A stretch of 64,000 bases of DNA from Paraflavitalea sp966211765 (GCA_966211765.1 CBIHOV010000003.1:323432-387431); one strand, 5' to 3'; positions 36,034 to 45,840 are shown, counted from the stretch's first letter. The notes: generated by a model not told the origin, from the sequence alone. A program made the numbers and translations.

Positions 36034-36351
36034 CTAGGTATTGAGTAAATCCTGATCACCATACAGCTTTTTAGCCATTTCTACATTGAGGTGTCTTGCG
36101 CCTGTTCCATCGGTATCCACCAGGACGCCTTTAACGCCGAGGGGTGAAGAAATAGCGTATAGCCTGGCATCGTCGCCAGGACCTGTATCACCTTCAAAGC
36201 GGAAAGCCTCATCAATATGAAATGCTTCGGGATTGAGCCGCATGTCTAAATCGCTGCAGTACAAACAGAATGATTCGGTTGCAAAATCAGCTTCGTAGCC
36301 TTTTTCCCTGAGCTCTGATAAAGCTTCGGAGAGTGATTCATTTTTTTTCAA
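36034..36351 (-). CDS. Small conserved protein, function unknown
   Basis: The 105-residue acidic cytoplasmic protein starts ESLSEALSELREKGYEADFA, continues with LNPEAFHIDEAFRFEGDTGPGDDARLYAI, and ends with GVKGVLVDTDGTGA. This pattern recurs in Bacteroidota proteins of about 100 residues, sometimes labelled phosphoribosylpyrophosphate synthetase although far too short for that enzyme. No catalytic motif is visible. It lies between a small gene and the HSL-type hydrolase with short gaps. Confidence 0.75.
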   Translation of the reverse strand: MKKNESLSEALSELREKGYEADFATESFCLYCSDLDMRLNPEAFHIDEAFRFEGDTGPGDDARLYAISSPLGVKGVLVDTDGTGARHLNVEMAKKLYGDQDLLNT

Positions 36352-36383
36352 GTCATTTAATTTTTAATTGAAATGATAAAGGC

Positions 36384-36584
36384 TTAGAAGAGGTTTTGTG
36401 GACTTCCCGCTGCGATACTTTCTTCGGTATGAATAATTGGCTGGTCGTCCATGCGGAGGGCATCATCCAGGAATTCACCACCTTCATTTGTATTATGGGG
36501 AGCTTCATGAAAGGGCACCAATTGGTGTTCATCTGAAGGAACGGCGAGGCTGTTCGCAACAGGGTGCAAAAAGGGAAAGATCAT
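36384..36584 (-). CDS. Small hypothetical protein
   Basis: A 66-residue frame with an ATG start. Its acidic, non-repetitive composition (EGGEFLDDALRMDDQPIIHTEE) is more protein-like than the overlapping frame on the same strand. It ends 32 bases before the next gene in the run. No family is recognised. Confidence 0.45.
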   Translation of the reverse strand: MIFPFLHPVANSLAVPSDEHQLVPFHEAPHNTNEGGEFLDDALRMDDQPIIHTEESIAAGSPQNLF

Positions 36585-36705
36585 AACACTGGTTTTAACA
36601 ATGAATAATGCGGTCTTTGGAGGGCAAGGGGAAGTGCAGTAGAACGATAAGAAGGTTTAACCTGCTGACAGTTGAGTTGCCGTGTTGTTGACCGGATTTA
36701 CGTAA

Positions 36706-36732
36706 GGATCATACGCCGGCGTAGGGCGATCC
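36706..36732. repeat. Palindrome in the gap after the NmrA-like gene
   Basis: GGATC and GATCC flank a perfect TACGCC/GGCGTA core, with TTACGTAA just to the left (36699-36706). It has no T-run, so it looks more like an operator or RNA-stabilising hairpin than a terminator. It lies in the only large gap of the 33.7-37.6 kb gene run. Confidence 0.4.
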
Positions 36733-36829
36733 TGGTGCACGAACAGGTGGAAAGTGCATGCCCATTACAACCGCCTCGGCAACCTGACACCCGTCATCTT
36801 CGTTTCAACGGCCAGCAGGCTGATGGAAT

Positions 36830-37585
36830 TTAAACCCTGGTTTTTGAGGAGTCTAACCATTTTTCAAAAGAGATAGTTCCCAGGTTTGCTTTACCTGCTG
36901 GCACCAGGTCGGTATCGCTGATCTGTGCACCGAAGTATTGTGCCTTGCCATTCGCAATCACTTTGCGTGGATCATTTGTCTTTTGCAGGTACAGGGCAAT
37001 GATGTCGGAAGCTGTAAAACGCTCAGGGCCTGCAATTTCAATAAAGCCATTAATAGGACCAGCTACGGCAGCCTGGGTTACAAAAGCTGCTACATCATCT
37101 GAAGCGATGGGTTGGAATTGTACCGTAGAAATGTGCACTTCATTTCCGTCTGTAGCCTGGTTGGCGATACCTGCCAGAAATTCGAGGAATTGGGTACTCC
37201 GGATAATGGTATAAGGTACACCGGATTTTTTGATAAGTTCTTCCTGGACCAGTTTAGCCCGCATGTAGCCACTGTCCTGCATCAGGTCAACGCCTACAAT
37301 GGAAAGGGCGATGTGGTGCTTTACGCCGGCATTGATCTCTGCTGCCAGCAAATTGGTGCCTGCTGTTTGAAAGAATTCCAGAACAGCCTTGTCTTCAAAG
37401 GATGGAGAGTTGGCCAGGTCCACCACCACGTCTGTATTGTTCATAGCTTCGGCTAAACCTTCACCGGTAATGGTGTTGACACCCGTGGCCGGCGATGCGG
37501 CAATAACCTGGTGACCCAACTGACGAAGATTGGCGACTACTTTGCTACCGATGAGGCCGGTGCCTCCAATGACTACGATTTTCAT
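36830..37585 (-). CDS. NmrA-like atypical short-chain reductase / NAD(P)H-binding protein
   Basis: The 251-residue protein opens with VVIGGTGLIGSKVV, the GGTGxxG nucleotide-binding turn, and continues DVVVDLANSP, then HHIALSIVGVDLMQDSGYMRAKLVQEELIKKSGVPYTIIRSTQF. This is typical of the SDR atypical NmrA/HSCARG group, which lacks the classical YxxxK site. It may be an oxidoreductase or redox sensor. It is the first gene after a good sigma-54 promoter (37625-37640; about 30 bases from predicted start to ATG), so it is the best direct target of the sigma-54 activator next door. Confidence 0.87.
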   Translation of the reverse strand: MKIVVIGGTGLIGSKVVANLRQLGHQVIAASPATGVNTITGEGLAEAMNNTDVVVDLANSPSFEDKAVLEFFQTAGTNLLAAEINAGVKHHIALSIVGVDLMQDSGYMRAKLVQEELIKKSGVPYTIIRSTQFLEFLAGIANQATDGNEVHISTVQFQPIASDDVAAFVTQAAVAGPINGFIEIAGPERFTASDIIALYLQKTNDPRKVIANGKAQYFGAQISDTDLVPAGKANLGTISFEKWLDSSKTRV

Positions 37586-37624
37586 AATTTAGCTTTTTAG
37601 TATTTTCTGATTTCCTCTTATTGA

Positions 37625-37640
37625 TGCTAAAGAAATGCCA
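37625..37640 (-). promoter_or_regulatory. Sigma-54 (-24/-12) promoter
   Basis: On the minus strand TGGCA-TTTCTTTA-GCA keeps the GG and GC dinucleotides exactly 12 bases apart, as sigma-54 promoters require (consensus TGGCAC-N5-TTGCW). Transcription would begin near 37614, about 30 bases before the NmrA-like ATG. A sigma-54-dependent activator gene ends 125 bases upstream. Confidence 0.65.
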
Positions 37641-37692
37641 AACAGTCAAGACTATGAATATCAATCGTATACGCCAATACTACTATTGTATT

Positions 37693-37742
37693 TTTCACTA
37701 TATATCGTGAAACCACGAAGATTTTCACCTTATATGAGGAGA
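37693..37742. promoter_or_regulatory. Tandem activator-binding sites upstream of the sigma-54 promoter
   Basis: TTTCAC-N8-GTGAAA (37693-37712) is a perfect six-base inverted repeat. A second TTTCAC with a degenerate right arm begins at 37723, exactly 30 bases (about three helical turns) away on the same face. They lie roughly 55-100 bases upstream of the -24 element, the usual place for enhancer sites of a Fis-type activator. Confidence 0.55.
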
Positions 37743-37764
37743 AGCAGGTGAGATTGCCCGGAGA

Positions 37765-40419
37765 TCAGTCTTTGGTAAAATAATCGGCCTTTGTAATACC
37801 TAATTTTTTCATTTTGGAGTGTAAAGTGTTGCCCGGAACATCCAGTATTTCAGCAGCGCCGCCGAGTCCGGAAATTTTTCCGGCACAACGTTTCAATACT
37901 TCGATTATATAAGTGCGTTCTACTTGTTCGAGGGTACGATTGGCCAGCAATGCTTCCTCCTGTTTATCGACAGGGGCCATATTCCTGGGTATGTATACCT
38001 CCTGCAGGGTGTCGTCTGTAGCCATCAACACGCTGCGCTCCAGCAGGTGTTCCAACTCCCGTACATTACCCGGCCAGGTATAGCTGCTTAATTGTTGAAT
38101 AACCCTGGGTGCAATTTTCCGGATGTTGCGGCCAGTGTTCTTGCTGTATTTTGCTACGAAGAAATTTGTAAGGGGCTCAATATCTTCCGGTCTATCACGC
38201 AATGGTGGAAGTGTGATGGGAAATACATGGAGGCGAAAATACAGGTCGGCCCGAAAGCGGCCTGCTTTTACTTCTTCTTCGAGGTTGCGGTTGGTAGCAG
38301 CAATCAGCCGCACATCCACTTTGATGGTTTGTTTGCCACCCAGCCTTTCCAGTTCACGTTCCTGGATGACACGCAACAGTTTCGATTGGGCTTCCAGCGG
38401 CATTTCACCAATCTCATCGAGAAACAGGGTACTGTGATTGGCCAACTCGAACTTTCCGATGCGCCTGTCAATAGCGCCGGTAAACGCACCGCGCTCGTGA
38501 CCAAACAATTCGCTTTCGATCAAATTGGCTGGCATGGCAGCACAATTGACTTTTACCATCAGTTTGTCTTTGCGGGGCGAAGCATTGTGAATAGCCCGGG
38601 CGATGAGTTCCTTGCCTGTGCCTGTTTCGCCCAATACCAGCACGGTGGTATTGGAATCTGTAACGAGTGACATCAGGCGATATACTTTTTGCATCTGTTC
38701 GCCGCTTCCAATAATCTCTGAAAAATTATAAATGGTTTTGATCTGCTCTTTCAGGTAATCATTTTCTACTTCGAGCTGCTTTTTATACTCCAGCAATTTT
38801 TCATTGGCCTGTATATTGGCAATGGCAATAGCTATCTGAGAACAGGTGCCTCTCAACACCAATTGGCTCAGCCGGTTTGCCAACAACCAGATGGTGCCAA
38901 TATCTTTGTTGCCCACGCGCATTGGCAGGCCATACATATTTCTAAGACCGGTTGACTTCCATAATTTTGCATAACTATTGCCACTTTTTATTTCTTCATC
39001 AACATTAAAGATCACCCCTTCTTTACTGGCCAGCACCTGAGCAGTATAGGGTTCTTCGATGGTGATCTTATGAGCTGACAGTTTATCAAAATCCATTGTC
39101 GCATTTGCAAACAAACTCTTGTCAAACATAAACGGAGAAAGGTGGATGCCGTCTTCCTCAATCACCCGGATCATGGCCAGTTGCGTATGCATCGTTTTGT
39201 CCAGTACCCTGAAAATTGCGTTCTGCAGGTCCTGCTTCGTTCTTACCTGTGTAATATCATTGCTGAAATCGAGGAGGAAGGCTTGTTCTTCTTGTTTGAT
39301 GCTGATCTGCTCATTGGCCATAATATTGGCCAGGGCGATGGATATTTGTGCACAGATGCCTTGCAATAACTGGATATTGATCTCATCAATATCCAGTAAC
39401 AAAATGCCATGGTTTGTTTCTCCATTGCGCAGGCGGATACCTACAATGGTCTTGTACCCCATATCCTTCCAGAATCGTAAATATTGCGGCGAGTCGGCAC
39501 GCTGTATTTCCCTGTCAACGCTAAACAATAATGGTATGGTGCTATTTAGAATGCGGTTCTGAATGCCGTCGTTGAGTGGAAACCTGGATTTCGCCAATCC
39601 GAAATTCTCCAGCACCTTCATAAATGCCGGATCATTTTTTTTAATACCAAGGTCGTAGATATAGGGGCTCATGGTAGCACCGTCTTCATTGAACCTGCGA
39701 ATGATGTATCCACCCTGTGGGTTTAACCTGTTCAATGCGGCACTTACAGCCCCGGCCAGGTCTTCCTTCGTTCTCACCGATGTGATGGCACTACTGAAAT
39801 CGAGCAGGAAGGACTTTTCTTTTTCCTTTTTAAGGATCTCTTCGTTTTTGATGATGTTGGATACGGCGCCTGATAACTGGGGTGCAATACCTAAGATAAC
39901 GTCCCGAAATTCGTTGGTGAAACTGCCGGGTTTATCGGAATAAATATGAATAAAGCCCATGGTCTTTCCTTCTTTCATAAGCCGGGTCATTAAAATCTCC
40001 CTTACTCCTTTTTCGTAATTAACACGGAGAAAAGAAGGGCTTAAGGGGTGGTCCATGATATCCTCCAGCAAAAAAGAAATGGGGCCATCTGCAGCCAATA
40101 CCGCCTGCATGAAGGGTTCATTGAGGGAAAAATGAGCAGCAACCATCTCCTGGTAGCGATCGTGCGACCTGATGGGCGAGGCGTGATTGTCGAGCAAAAA
40201 GGCAGAATAGGTTTCGTCTTTGGCATCGATGAGTGTAACGATGGTATGGGTAAAGTAAAACAGGCTTTTGATGCGCTTTGAAAAAAGGATGAGCAGGTCG
40301 TTTTTGTCGCGGACCTGGGTTATATCATTGCCCAGTTCCAGTAAAACCTTTCTTTCGACTTCGAGCGTGTCCCTGGAAGGAACATGCATATCTGATCCCG
40401 GCAATTTTTCCATTTTCAT
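37765..40419 (-). CDS. Triple-GAF sigma-54-dependent activator, Fis-type HTH
   Basis: 884 residues from the ATG at 40419; the longer frame adds 29 residues upstream of the -7 box. Three GAF-like segments each start with a repeated helix (LELGNDITQVRDKNDL, LDFSSAITSVRTKEDL, LDFSNDITQVRTKQDL). A coiled linker and the AAA+ domain follow: Walker A GETGTGKE (597-604), GAFTGA (644-649) for sigma-54 contact, Walker B LFLDEIGE (about 665-672) and RFRADLYFRL. The Fis-type HTH is at the end (about 835-884). It activates transcription from sigma-54 promoters in response to ligands bound by the GAF domains; the ligand is unknown. A matching promoter lies just downstream. Confidence 0.93.
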   Translation of the reverse strand: MKMEKLPGSDMHVPSRDTLEVERKVLLELGNDITQVRDKNDLLILFSKRIKSLFYFTHTIVTLIDAKDETYSAFLLDNHASPIRSHDRYQEMVAAHFSLNEPFMQAVLAADGPISFLLEDIMDHPLSPSFLRVNYEKGVREILMTRLMKEGKTMGFIHIYSDKPGSFTNEFRDVILGIAPQLSGAVSNIIKNEEILKKEKEKSFLLDFSSAITSVRTKEDLAGAVSAALNRLNPQGGYIIRRFNEDGATMSPYIYDLGIKKNDPAFMKVLENFGLAKSRFPLNDGIQNRILNSTIPLLFSVDREIQRADSPQYLRFWKDMGYKTIVGIRLRNGETNHGILLLDIDEINIQLLQGICAQISIALANIMANEQISIKQEEQAFLLDFSNDITQVRTKQDLQNAIFRVLDKTMHTQLAMIRVIEEDGIHLSPFMFDKSLFANATMDFDKLSAHKITIEEPYTAQVLASKEGVIFNVDEEIKSGNSYAKLWKSTGLRNMYGLPMRVGNKDIGTIWLLANRLSQLVLRGTCSQIAIAIANIQANEKLLEYKKQLEVENDYLKEQIKTIYNFSEIIGSGEQMQKVYRLMSLVTDSNTTVLVLGETGTGKELIARAIHNASPRKDKLMVKVNCAAMPANLIESELFGHERGAFTGAIDRRIGKFELANHSTLFLDEIGEMPLEAQSKLLRVIQERELERLGGKQTIKVDVRLIAATNRNLEEEVKAGRFRADLYFRLHVFPITLPPLRDRPEDIEPLTNFFVAKYSKNTGRNIRKIAPRVIQQLSSYTWPGNVRELEHLLERSVLMATDDTLQEVYIPRNMAPVDKQEEALLANRTLEQVERTYIIEVLKRCAGKISGLGGAAEILDVPGNTLHSKMKKLGITKADYFTKD

Positions 40420-40439
40420 GTATTGTATAGAAAGTGCTG

Positions 40440-40489
40440 CAAAGGTAGGGAATATCGCCGCTGTACCGGTTGGTAGGTTACAACCTGCC
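40440..40489. promoter_or_regulatory. -7 box of the activator gene and nearby palindrome
   Basis: TACCTTTG on the minus strand (40440-40447) lies 20 bases before the activator ATG. Upstream of it, GGTAGGTT-AC-AACCTGCC (40472-40489) is an 18-base palindrome with one mismatched pair, placed between the divergent activator and DUF5916 genes. It is a candidate operator for either gene. Confidence 0.45.
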
Positions 40490-40589
40490 GTTCGGCCAGC
40501 TATCATGACAAATTAACCGCTGCTACACTTTATTATTGACATGTATCAACAATCCAGTATTATTGGGCTTACCACGCCTTTGTCACGCC

Positions 40590-43253
40590 ATGAGAAACAT
40601 TTGCTTGTACATCCTTTTGTTAAAGTCACTGTTGGCTGCGGCCCAAACCAATCCCGCAGACTCCATTGTCAGAAAGAAATATTTTACCCAACCATTAAAT
40701 GGCAATATCACCCTTGATGGGATACCTTCTGAAGAAGCCTGGAATGCAGTGGATTGGGGCGGCGATTTTATCCAATGGATGCCCCATGAAGGAAACCCTC
40801 CCTCCCAGCCTACCGGTTTCAAGATCCTTTACGACGAAAAATATCTCTATGTAGCGTATCGCTTATACGATTCATCGCCCGATTCTGTGGTACGACGTAT
40901 GGGGCGAAGGGATGAGTTTCCCGGCGATTGGGTCGAGATCAATATAGATAGCTACCACGACCTGCGTACGGCCTTTTCTTTTACACTGTCGGCCTCGGGG
41001 GTGCGGAGCGATGAGTTTGCCTCGAGCGATGGCAATAACTGGGATGGAAGCTGGAACCCGATCTGGTTTGCCAAAACCCATATGGATGAAGCCGGCTGGA
41101 CGGCGGAAGTAAAGATCCCGCTGAGCCAGCTGCGGTATGGCAGTGAACCGGACAAGGTATGGGGACTGCAGGTAACGCGGCGTTTCTTTCGCAAAGAAGA
41201 GCGGTCGTACTGGCAGCATATACCGCAAAACTCAGGCGTATGGGTAAGCAGGTTTGGCGAGCTGCATGGCTTAAAGAATATCCCCATGCACCGGCAGGTA
41301 GAGATTGCGCCTTATGTGATAGCGCAGGCTGATAAATACAAAAAAGAACCGGGCAATCCATTTGCCAAAGGCTTTGATACAAAACTGACAGCCGGACTGG
41401 ATGGGAAACTGGCGGTGACGAATGACCTTATCCTCGACTTTACCATCAATCCCGATTTTGGGCAGGTAGAAGCCGACCCTTCACAGGTGCGCATCGATGG
41501 CTTCCAGAATTTCTTTGAAGAACGGAGGCCCTTCTTTATTGAAAGCCGGAATATTTTTGATTATCAACTCACAGGCTCGGAAGCGGGTGGCGATTATGAT
41601 GCTGATCTATTGTTTTATTCCAGGCGTGTGGGAGGATCTCCCCATGGTTATCCCAACCTAAGCAATGGAGAGCATGTTAAATACCCTCAAAATACCTCTA
41701 TACTGGGAGCTGCCAAATTTAGCGGCAAAACAAAAAAAGGCTGGAGTATTGGTGTGCTGGAAAGTATTACGCAAAGAGAAATGGCCACGATCGATCATAT
41801 CGGGGAAAGAAGAAAAGAGTTGGTAGAACCGTTGACGAGTTACTTTGTAGGCAGGCTGCAAAAAGACATCCACTCAGGCAACACGATCATCGGGGGCATT
41901 TTCACAGCTGTGAACCGGGAAAAAGGGTTGAATGATATTTTGCACCGCAGCGCTTATTCGGGTGGGCTCGACTTTTTACAATACTGGAGAAACCGCACCT
42001 GGTATTTACGGGGCAATGTGGTATTCAGCCAGGTACAAGGCAGCAAAGAAGCGATCCTCCATACGCAAACTGCGTTCGAGCATCTCTTTCAACGGTCCGG
42101 CGCCCCTGAAGTGGCGGTAGACAGTAATCGTACTTCCCTAACGGGAATGGGCGGCACGGTGCGGTTTGGAAAGATCGGTGGACGGCCCGGCAGACTGGGC
42201 CAGATACTCCGCTTTGAAACAGGACTTACCTTCCGTTCACCCGAACTGGAATTGAATGATATTGGTTTTATGCTCACGGCGAACGAGATCAACCATTTTA
42301 CCTGGATAGGTGTACATTATCAAAAACCATTCTTCCTTTTCCGAACGGCCCGCCTCAACTATAATCATTGGGCAAAATGGGATTTTGGCGGACAATTTAT
42401 TTACCAGGCAATCAATTTCAATTCGCATGCTACTTTCCGCAATAACTGGCAGGCAGGAACGGGGTTGACCTGGAACACTTTCGACATTTCGAATACAGCT
42501 TTAAGGGGCACATTTTCCATGCGACGGCCACCGGCTTTGGCCCATAATATTTATGTAACCAGCGACTCCAGAAAAAAGCTGTTCGTGAACTTAAACCTCT
42601 TCAATATCTGGGGATTTGACCATACGCTCAAAAGCAATGAGATCAATACTACGGTCACTTACCAGCCTGTAAATGCGCTGCAGATCAGCATCAGCGGGTC
42701 CTATTCGCACTACTGGCGTCGCCAGGACCAGTTTGTAGATGCCGTACAATACAACAACAACACCCGCACGATTGTGGGGGAGGTCAAACAAAACACACTT
42801 CGTTTTACCGGCAGGGTAAGCTTTAATATCACGCCCGATCTTACGCTTCAATATTATGGGCAGCCTTATATTACGCGGCCACTCTATGACAAGTTTGCTT
42901 ATGTATCTGATCCGTTGGCTAATAAATACGACGCCCGGTTCACTGTATTCAATCCTGGCCAGATCAGTTTCAGTAATGACCGATACCATGTGGATGAAAA
43001 TACTGACGGCAATTCGGATTACAGTTTCAGCAAACCTGATTTCAACTTTGTGCAGTTCCGTTCGAACCTGGTGGTACGCTGGGAATACAAGCCCGGCTCG
43101 GAGCTATACCTGGTATGGTCGCAGGGGAATACACCTGATGCTGCTTCCGATCTCGACTCTCCTTTGCCCAAGAGCTTGTTTAACAACGCCTTTGGCGGCA
43201 ATGACGGAAGGAATATCTTTTTAATCAAATGCACGTACCGGTTTGTACGATAG
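40590..43253 (+). CDS. DUF5916 outer-membrane protein with N-terminal CBM9-like domain
   Basis: 887 residues from the ATG at 40590, which opens the signal peptide (LYILLLKSLLAAAQ). Residues about 30-240 are a carbohydrate-binding family 9-like beta-sandwich (GNITLDGIPSEEAWNAVDW, ILYDEKYLYVAYRLYDSSPDSV, DEAGWTAEVKIPLSQLRYG). The DUF5916 region follows (DFTINPDFGQVEADPSQV, FFEERRPFFIESRNIF), predicted to form a large outer-membrane beta-barrel ending in a strand with terminal FVR. Function of the family is unknown. It is divergent from the sigma-54 activator, with a shared 170-base control region. Confidence 0.9.
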   Translation: MRNICLYILLLKSLLAAAQTNPADSIVRKKYFTQPLNGNITLDGIPSEEAWNAVDWGGDFIQWMPHEGNPPSQPTGFKILYDEKYLYVAYRLYDSSPDSVVRRMGRRDEFPGDWVEINIDSYHDLRTAFSFTLSASGVRSDEFASSDGNNWDGSWNPIWFAKTHMDEAGWTAEVKIPLSQLRYGSEPDKVWGLQVTRRFFRKEERSYWQHIPQNSGVWVSRFGELHGLKNIPMHRQVEIAPYVIAQADKYKKEPGNPFAKGFDTKLTAGLDGKLAVTNDLILDFTINPDFGQVEADPSQVRIDGFQNFFEERRPFFIESRNIFDYQLTGSEAGGDYDADLLFYSRRVGGSPHGYPNLSNGEHVKYPQNTSILGAAKFSGKTKKGWSIGVLESITQREMATIDHIGERRKELVEPLTSYFVGRLQKDIHSGNTIIGGIFTAVNREKGLNDILHRSAYSGGLDFLQYWRNRTWYLRGNVVFSQVQGSKEAILHTQTAFEHLFQRSGAPEVAVDSNRTSLTGMGGTVRFGKIGGRPGRLGQILRFETGLTFRSPELELNDIGFMLTANEINHFTWIGVHYQKPFFLFRTARLNYNHWAKWDFGGQFIYQAINFNSHATFRNNWQAGTGLTWNTFDISNTALRGTFSMRRPPALAHNIYVTSDSRKKLFVNLNLFNIWGFDHTLKSNEINTTVTYQPVNALQISISGSYSHYWRRQDQFVDAVQYNNNTRTIVGEVKQNTLRFTGRVSFNITPDLTLQYYGQPYITRPLYDKFAYVSDPLANKYDARFTVFNPGQISFSNDRYHVDENTDGNSDYSFSKPDFNFVQFRSNLVVRWEYKPGSELYLVWSQGNTPDAASDLDSPLPKSLFNNAFGGNDGRNIFLIKCTYRFVR

Positions 43254-43320
43254 GAGGCTTGAGTTGATGGCTGAATAACTTAATTCGATATATTTAGGTT
43301 ACACCAATCACCTGTTACCT

Positions 43321-45705
43321 ATGAGATGGTTACCTGTATTGTTCGCGATCCACTTCCTGCTATCCCTAACATCCTTTTCGCAGGAAAAGCCTGCACTTCC
43401 CCGTGATTATTTTGAAAAGTACAGCTATACACTGCCAGAAGGTTTCAATTACCAGGACGGGCAGGCGCTTCGCACAGAAGTGACTAACATAGCAATAGAA
43501 TTGGAGGTTTATCTCTCCGCAGCTATGAGCCACTATACCATCGACTCGGCAGAGCTTTATGATATCATCGCCCTGCAGGTAGTACCAGACCTATTACTGC
43601 TACAATACGCGCCCGCCCTGGAAACCATCAGGCGATGCAGGGCCCTACAGGCATCTCCTGCCTACCGGGTTCCCTTTGCGCTTATCCATGAAGCCTATGC
43701 CAAGGCCTGCCTCCGGCATGCCGACGATCAAAGTGCTGCTTTTGCGGCTGTGCTCAAGGAGGAATTCAAAGTGGTGATCAACCACATTGATACTTCTTTC
43801 CGCGGGGATATTGTGAACGCACAAAAAGGCAGTTATACCACAGCCTCGGTACAAGTAAATCATACGGAAGTAAAAAACATCATCAACCAGGCCCTTCAGC
43901 TCTCCCATGGAAAGCTGCCTTTCGCCAGTGCGTATAGCCTGTTGGAGTTTTATTTCCGTTATTATATCCGTCAACAATACCAGCCAGCACTGGAGGCACT
44001 GCTTTATCAGTTGTCGCCAGCGCGGGTGGAAGAGGCATCGGTGATGATCCCCATGCGGGATCATGTTAAACTCAGCGCATTCGTGTACCGCAATACGACC
44101 AGCACAGAAAAAGTGCCTGCGGTGGTTTCTTTAAGTCCCTACCCCAGCGGCAATGAAGCCACCAGGGGGAATGTTTTTGCGACGAATGGTTATGTCTATG
44201 TGTATGTAGACAGCCGTGGCCGGCGCAAAAGCGAAGGCAACTATTTTCCGTATGAGGATGATGCCAGGGATTATTATGATATTATAGATTGGGTGAGTAA
44301 ACAACCCTGGTGCAACGGACAGGTTGTTACCTCGGGTGGCTCTTACCTGGGCTTTGCACAATGGCAGGCCATCCGCAAGCAATAACGTCATCCGGCATTG
44401 AAAGCCATCAACCCGATGGTAGCCGTTGGATTTGGCATCGACTTTCCGCGCCTGGCCAATCAATTCTATTCCTATATCCTGCAATGGGCGGTGTTTGTGA
44501 GCGGAAAGGACCTGAACCAGGCACTGTTCAACGATTACCAGTTCTGGAACAAAGTGAATTATACGATGTACAAGAACAGGCTACCCTTTGCCAAACTTGA
44601 TTCCGTAGCCGGACTTCCCAATGCCTTCTTTCAAAAATGGGTGAGTCATCCTGATCTCGATAATTACTGGACATCCATTTTACCTAAGCGGGAAGATTAT
44701 GCTACGCTGGACCTGCCCATCCTTACCATTACGGGTTATTATGATGACGACCAATTGGGCGCATTTTATTATTACAATCAACATCACCGGTATGGCAGCA
44801 GCAAGGCCTTATCGCAACATTACCTGTTGATAGGGCCGTATGATCATGGCGGCTCGCAATGGCAACCCGGCCCTATACAACGGGGGCTCGACATAGAGAA
44901 AGAAGCGCAGATACCCATTTACAAATATGTGATCTGGTGGTACGATTGGGTGTTGAAGGGAAAAGCAAGACCCGCATTTTTGCAGAACAAGGTGAACTAT
45001 TTTGTTACGGGCACGGGGCAATGGAAGTCGACCAGCAGCTTACAAAAACTAACGAAGGATACGCTCAGCCTTTACCTGTCGCCCCAGCTGGTATCAAACC
45101 CCAAACGAAAAGCGGTGTATCTGCTGGATGATCAAAAACCGGTAAAAGCACAACACCTGACCTATACCCATGATATTGCCCAGGTGATCGATTCTGCGTT
45201 CCTGTTTGCCAGGCCTGTGCCATTCGACGATTCTTTGTACCTGTCTTCTGCCTACAATATGGTGTTTGAGAGCAAGCCATTGGAGAAGGACATTATCCTG
45301 ACAGGAAAACTCACCGCACAATTGTATTTATCATTGAATGTGCCGGATGCGGATTTTCAGTTTACGGTATATGAGGTTGATGCCAGCGGCAAAAATTATT
45401 TGATCTCCAGTGCTCAATTGCGCAGCCGTTATCGGAAAGGCGGTGATAAACCGGTACTGATGAAAACCGGAGAAGTGGCGCTGCACAATTTTGAAGAGGT
45501 ATTTCTGTACATCAAGCAAGTGAAGAAAGGGCATAAATTGCGTTTTGTCTTTGAAAGCGTTAATTCGCCTGCGCTCGAAAAGAACTACGGTTTTGGTGGG
45601 GAAGTGAGCAAGGAAACGGCCAATGGCCCGCGGATCATTACGGCTACGATACATAGCAGCACCCAATACCCCAGCCGGATCTTATTGCCTTATGCGAATG
45701 AATAG
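43321..45705 (+). pseudogene. CocE/NonD-family hydrolase interrupted by one in-frame stop codon
   Basis: Reading frame 1 runs from ATG 43321 to TAA at 44383-44385. The same frame continues at once with RHPALKAINPMVAVGFGIDF to 45705, so one substitution to TAA explains the break. The full protein would be about 794 residues with a signal peptide (LLSLTSFSQ), an N-terminal helical region, the alpha/beta hydrolase core (MRDHVKLSAFVY, nucleophile Ser in TSGGSYLGF) and, beyond the stop, the acid (TGYYDDDQLGAF), the base (GPYDHGG) and the C-terminal jelly-roll of X-Pro dipeptidyl-peptidases. The stop falls about 11 residues after the nucleophile, so the first product cannot be active. A sequencing error is possible. 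Confidence 0.85.
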
Positions 45706-45840
45706 GTAGCTGCCGAATTTTTCTTATCTTTAATATCCTCCGCTAATCTGCCACCCTACGAAAGGACAACTGACGTTTTTTGTCCGAATCGGCCCTGTAA
45801 TATGTCTGTATTGCCCCCTATCGCTACCCCTATAAGATCA

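Noticed and set aside
36353..36559. Alternative 68-residue minus frame overlapping the small gene at 36384-36584
   Set aside because: Its composition (Trp/Met-rich, no acidic core) is less protein-like than the chosen frame, and it abuts the next start with no room for an initiation region.
44383..44385. Recoding of the in-frame stop as a special amino acid
   Set aside because: The codon is TAA, which is not used for selenocysteine or pyrrolysine, and no insertion element is seen. A nonsense mutation or read error is simpler.
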